The notes beneath the pieces were generated by a model that was given only the letters and a program-made list of their open reading frames with translations, made no database searches and was not told the origin of the DNA. This document shows, piece by piece, positions 46,830-46,989 of a stretch of DNA of 46,989 bases; position 1 is the stretch's first letter, and the number at the start of each line of letters is the position of its first letter. The position numbers and the translations under genes are program-made. The stretch comes from Sharpea porci (GTDB lineage Bacteria; Bacillota_I; Bacilli_A; Erysipelotrichales; Coprobacillaceae). The stretch lies in assembly GCF_009695655.1 (NCBI RefSeq), contig NZ_VUNM01000020.1:1-46989 (forward strand), written 5' to 3'.

Positions 46830-46850
46830 CCAGGATGATCCTGGCTTTTT
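46828..46850 (+). terminator. Terminator of cls
   Basis: AGCCAGGAT-G-ATCCTGGCT followed by TTTTT, starting within the cls stop codon. Confidence 0.88.
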
Positions 46851-46858
46851 CTATATAA

Positions 46859-46989
46859 AAAAAGGGTCTGTCCCGAAATAAAATAGACGCATAAAAATAG
46901 CGGTATCACACATATAGTGTATGATGCCGCTATTTTGTGGTATAATAGAGCTATGGAAACTATAAATAATAAAGGCTCTATATACACCA
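46859..46989 (+). mobile_element. Start of a probable insertion sequence, cut by window edge
   Basis: A GGGTCTGTCCCG sequence is followed by a long hairpin in which AAAATAGCGGTATCA (46894-46908) pairs with TGATGCCGCTATTTT (46922-46936), then TATAAT (46941-46946) and an ATG at 46953. This layout of a hairpin end, a close promoter and a short leader is typical of insertion sequences. The family cannot be named from the visible part. Confidence 0.5.
46953..46989 (+). CDS. N-terminus of an ORF inside the right-edge element
   Basis: Only METINNKGSIYT is visible before the window ends. It starts 7 bp after a TATAAT box with no clear ribosome site. It is probably a transposase, judging only by the hairpin end upstream. 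Confidence 0.35.
   Translation, partial: METINNKGSIYT

Overview
The window reads as a low-GC Firmicutes chromosome, most likely a gut member of the Erysipelotrichia (inference). The support is gene content and synteny: pcrA-ligA-camS, ftsW-ylbF-rsmD-coaD, a DarA-type c-di-AMP receptor, CIRCE control of clpB, AT-rich coding sequence and many GATAAG-like codon runs. Most genes lie on the minus strand. No rRNA, tRNA or CRISPR array was seen.

Region 1-5150 is a mobile, mosaic segment. It starts with a cut-off IS3-type transposase gene that appears to have landed inside a group II intron. The intron fragment sits just after the terminator of a GC-rich rclA gene (reactive-chlorine defence flavoprotein). 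Next come a symmetric four-copy motif array, an 18-bp palindrome and the C-terminal stub of a large serine recombinase. Then comes a two-gene cassette: a SIR2-like protein plus a membrane-anchored helical protein. The two proteins share a C-terminal motif. This cassette is the best candidate for an undescribed, probably defensive, system.

Region 5160-17900 is core genome: rlmD; the pcrA-ligA-camS group with a small membrane protein; pyrK-pyrD; coaD, rsmD, ylbF and an ftsW/rodA gene; UPF0223; and, divergently, def.

Region 17930-25100 is a second accessory stretch. It holds an IS30 remnant, small membrane proteins, an active-looking rhomboid protease and a degenerate DprA-like protein. A complete IscB nickase gene with its upstream omega-RNA scaffold and hairpin element ends follows, then a PNPOx-like flavoprotein. 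Last is a fully delimited 1,700-bp ISL3-type element with an 8-bp target duplication, three binding-site-like repeats at each end and a frameshifted transposase.

Region 25150-46850 is again mostly core: ppdK, a DEAD-box helicase with a DbpA-type RNA-binding domain, a GNAT-FolC fusion, darA, a dGTPase-like gene divergent from mutY, a Ser/Thr kinase divergent from an HTH regulator across a palindromic operator, phoH and rpsU. A five-gene coupled operon follows (rsmE, unknown, mtaB, a divergent MurE-like ligase, deoC), then clpB with two CIRCE operators, and a cardiolipin synthase. The window ends in the hairpin-bearing start of another probable insertion sequence.
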